Source of the DNA: RGIG5952 sp045603485 | GTDB lineage: Bacteria; Verrucomicrobiota; Kiritimatiellia; RFP12; JAAYLN01 | Length of the DNA: 14,357 bases | Assembly: GCA_045603485.1 (NCBI GenBank) | Contig: JAZUMF010000030.1 | Span: 1-14,357 of the forward strand | Direction: 5' to 3' | Position numbers and translations under genes: made by a program | Shown: positions 13,439 to 14,357 of the stretch, piece after piece | Position numbering within the stretch: the stretch's first letter is position 1 | How the letters are laid out: the number at the start of each line of letters is the position of its first letter | The notes under the pieces: model-generated | Told to the model about the DNA's origin: nothing | The model's input: only the letters and a program-made list of their open reading frames with translations | Database searches by the model: none

Positions 13439-13471
13439 CTATTCTCAGTTTCGCGATTTATGCTAGAATAG
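13439..13471. promoter_or_regulatory. Extended -10 promoter inside an inverted repeat, before the AAA-ATPase-like gene
   Basis: TGCTAGAAT (13461-13469) is an extended -10 lacking a clear -35. CTATTCT (13439-13445) is a perfect inverted partner of AGAATAG (13465-13471), which overlaps the -10. The repeat may be an operator or, read as RNA, a weak 3' hairpin for the preceding gene. The expected transcription start (about 13476) coincides with the ATG at 13477. Confidence 0.4.
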
Positions 13472-13476
13472 TCTGT

Positions 13477-14357
13477 ATGAAACCTATTGCGACAGACACC
13501 TACAACTTTGAGTTGCTGATAAAGAATGGCTATACCTATGTAGATAAGACAGGTATATTCTATTCTCTTATCAACAACACATTAGGCAAGCAGTTCTTTC
13601 TTGCCCGTCCCCGTCGCTTCGGTAAATCGCTTTTGGTTTCAACATTTAAGAGCCTCTTTGAAGGGAAGCGCCATCTTTTCAAGGGGCTTGCGATTGATTC
13701 ACTTGACTACGACTGGAAAGAATATCCGGTATTGCACCTTGATATGGGTTCAACGCAAGCACCTTCAGTTGATGAGTTTCGTGAAAAAATCTTTGATATG
13801 CTCCTCAATCAGTCTGAGGGACTAGGTGTTGAGCCGTCGAAGATTCCGTCAATCTTCTTGTCGCGTGTATGCGATGCTTTAGCAAAGAAGTCCCACCATG
13901 GTCAGTTTGTAATGCTCGTAGATGAGTATGACAAGCCTCTTTTGGGAGTGTTGAATACTCCCGAGGTTATAAAGTTCCGTGACGAGCTAAAGGCGTTTTA
14001 CTCTGTAATCAAGACCAAGGAAGCCCTTCAACGGTTTACCTTTATAACGGGCATCAGCAAGTTTTCAAAGGTTTCAATCTTCTCAGATTTGAACAACCTT
14101 ATGGATATATCCATGAACGCGCAATTTGCAACGCTTCTTGGATATACCCACAGTGAGGTTCAAGAGTATTTCGGTTATTGGATAGAGAATTTGGCCGCCT
14201 CGCTCTCCATCTCCAAAGAAGAAGCCTTTGCTGAAATCATCCGCTGGTATGACGGCTACAAGTTTCATCATCACGGTGTGCCGGTAATCAACCCTGTTTC
14301 TTTAGGATTATGTCTTAAAGACTGCGAGTTTAAGACCTATTGGTCTTCAACCGCCGT
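13477..14357 (+). CDS. AAA-ATPase-like/PD-(D/E)XK family protein, 3' end missing
   Basis: The frame is open from the ATG to the window edge (293 codons plus 2 bases), so the C-terminus is not seen. It matches the AAA-ATPase_like family (pfam09820), whose members usually end in a PD-(D/E)XK nuclease-like domain; that domain would lie beyond the edge. Visible features are the N-terminal YTYVDKTG, Walker A-like ARPRRFGKSLL (about 43-53), Walker B FVMLVDEYDKPL, the sensor segment TFITGISKFSKVSIFSDLNNL and the family motif RWYDGYKF followed by NPVSL. No signal peptide or membrane segment is seen. The function is unestablished; these genes are often multicopy in Bacteroidetes, Fibrobacter and PVC genomes and have been suspected of mobile or defence roles. 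No Shine-Dalgarno precedes the ATG, and the promoter position implies a leaderless mRNA. It begins 39 bp after the FAD oxidoreductase stop. Confidence 0.85.
   Translation, partial: MKPIATDTYNFELLIKNGYTYVDKTGIFYSLINNTLGKQFFLARPRRFGKSLLVSTFKSLFEGKRHLFKGLAIDSLDYDWKEYPVLHLDMGSTQAPSVDEFREKIFDMLLNQSEGLGVEPSKIPSIFLSRVCDALAKKSHHGQFVMLVDEYDKPLLGVLNTPEVIKFRDELKAFYSVIKTKEALQRFTFITGISKFSKVSIFSDLNNLMDISMNAQFATLLGYTHSEVQEYFGYWIENLAASLSISKEEAFAEIIRWYDGYKFHHHGVPVINPVSLGLCLKDCEFKTYWSSTA

Overview
The window looks like chromosomal DNA from a Gram-negative bacterium. A SlyB-type outer-membrane lipoprotein, an intracellular sialate-esterase/GH39/FAD-oxidoreductase glycan cluster and an AAA-ATPase-like/PD-(D/E)XK family protein together suggest the PVC group (Lentisphaerota, Kiritimatiellota or another Verrucomicrobiota lineage), probably host- or polysaccharide-associated. 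This placement rests on gene content and family knowledge, not on a search, so it is moderate confidence only.

Layout. Bases 1-595 are AT-rich and have no convincing gene. They hold an array of short GGGGAC(A/T)GTCC repeats, a 131-bp tandem duplication with internal hairpins, and an 8-bp-periodic AAACT repeat. Next come two leftward genes: an orphan oligopeptide/dipeptide ABC-transporter ATPase (596-1516) and, upstream of it, a SlyB-like glycine-zipper lipoprotein (1581-2051) with its own terminator. From a divergent promoter region (2052-2199) everything else runs rightward: pyrH (UMP kinase), frr (ribosome recycling factor), a Pro/Ala-rich single-pass membrane protein with repeated basic motifs, a strong rho-independent terminator, then dnaE (replicative polymerase alpha subunit). 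Only 26 bp after dnaE comes a sialate O-acetylesterase-family gene, followed 13 bp later by a GH39-like glycoside hydrolase. After a 192-bp gap with its own putative promoter lies a pfam12831-type FAD-dependent oxidoreductase. The window ends inside an AAA-ATPase-like gene that runs off the right edge.

How the genes work together. pyrH and frr are a common conserved pair (nucleotide supply and ribosome recycling). The three genes after dnaE have no signal peptides and look like a cytoplasmic module acting on imported, acylated oligosaccharides: deacylation, glycosidic cleavage and possibly a redox step. That pathway is inferred.

Regulation. Four intergenic regions carry extended -10 sequences of the form TGnTA(G/T)(A/G)(A/C)T: the leftward lipoprotein, pyrH, the FAD oxidoreductase and the terminal AAA-ATPase-like gene. 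In the last case the -10 is so close to the ATG that the mRNA would be leaderless. Most genes have clear Shine-Dalgarno sequences. The ABC ATPase, dnaE and the AAA-ATPase-like gene do not. No tRNA, rRNA, CRISPR array or transposase gene was seen. The items most worth a second look are the repeat array and the repeat-motif membrane protein.
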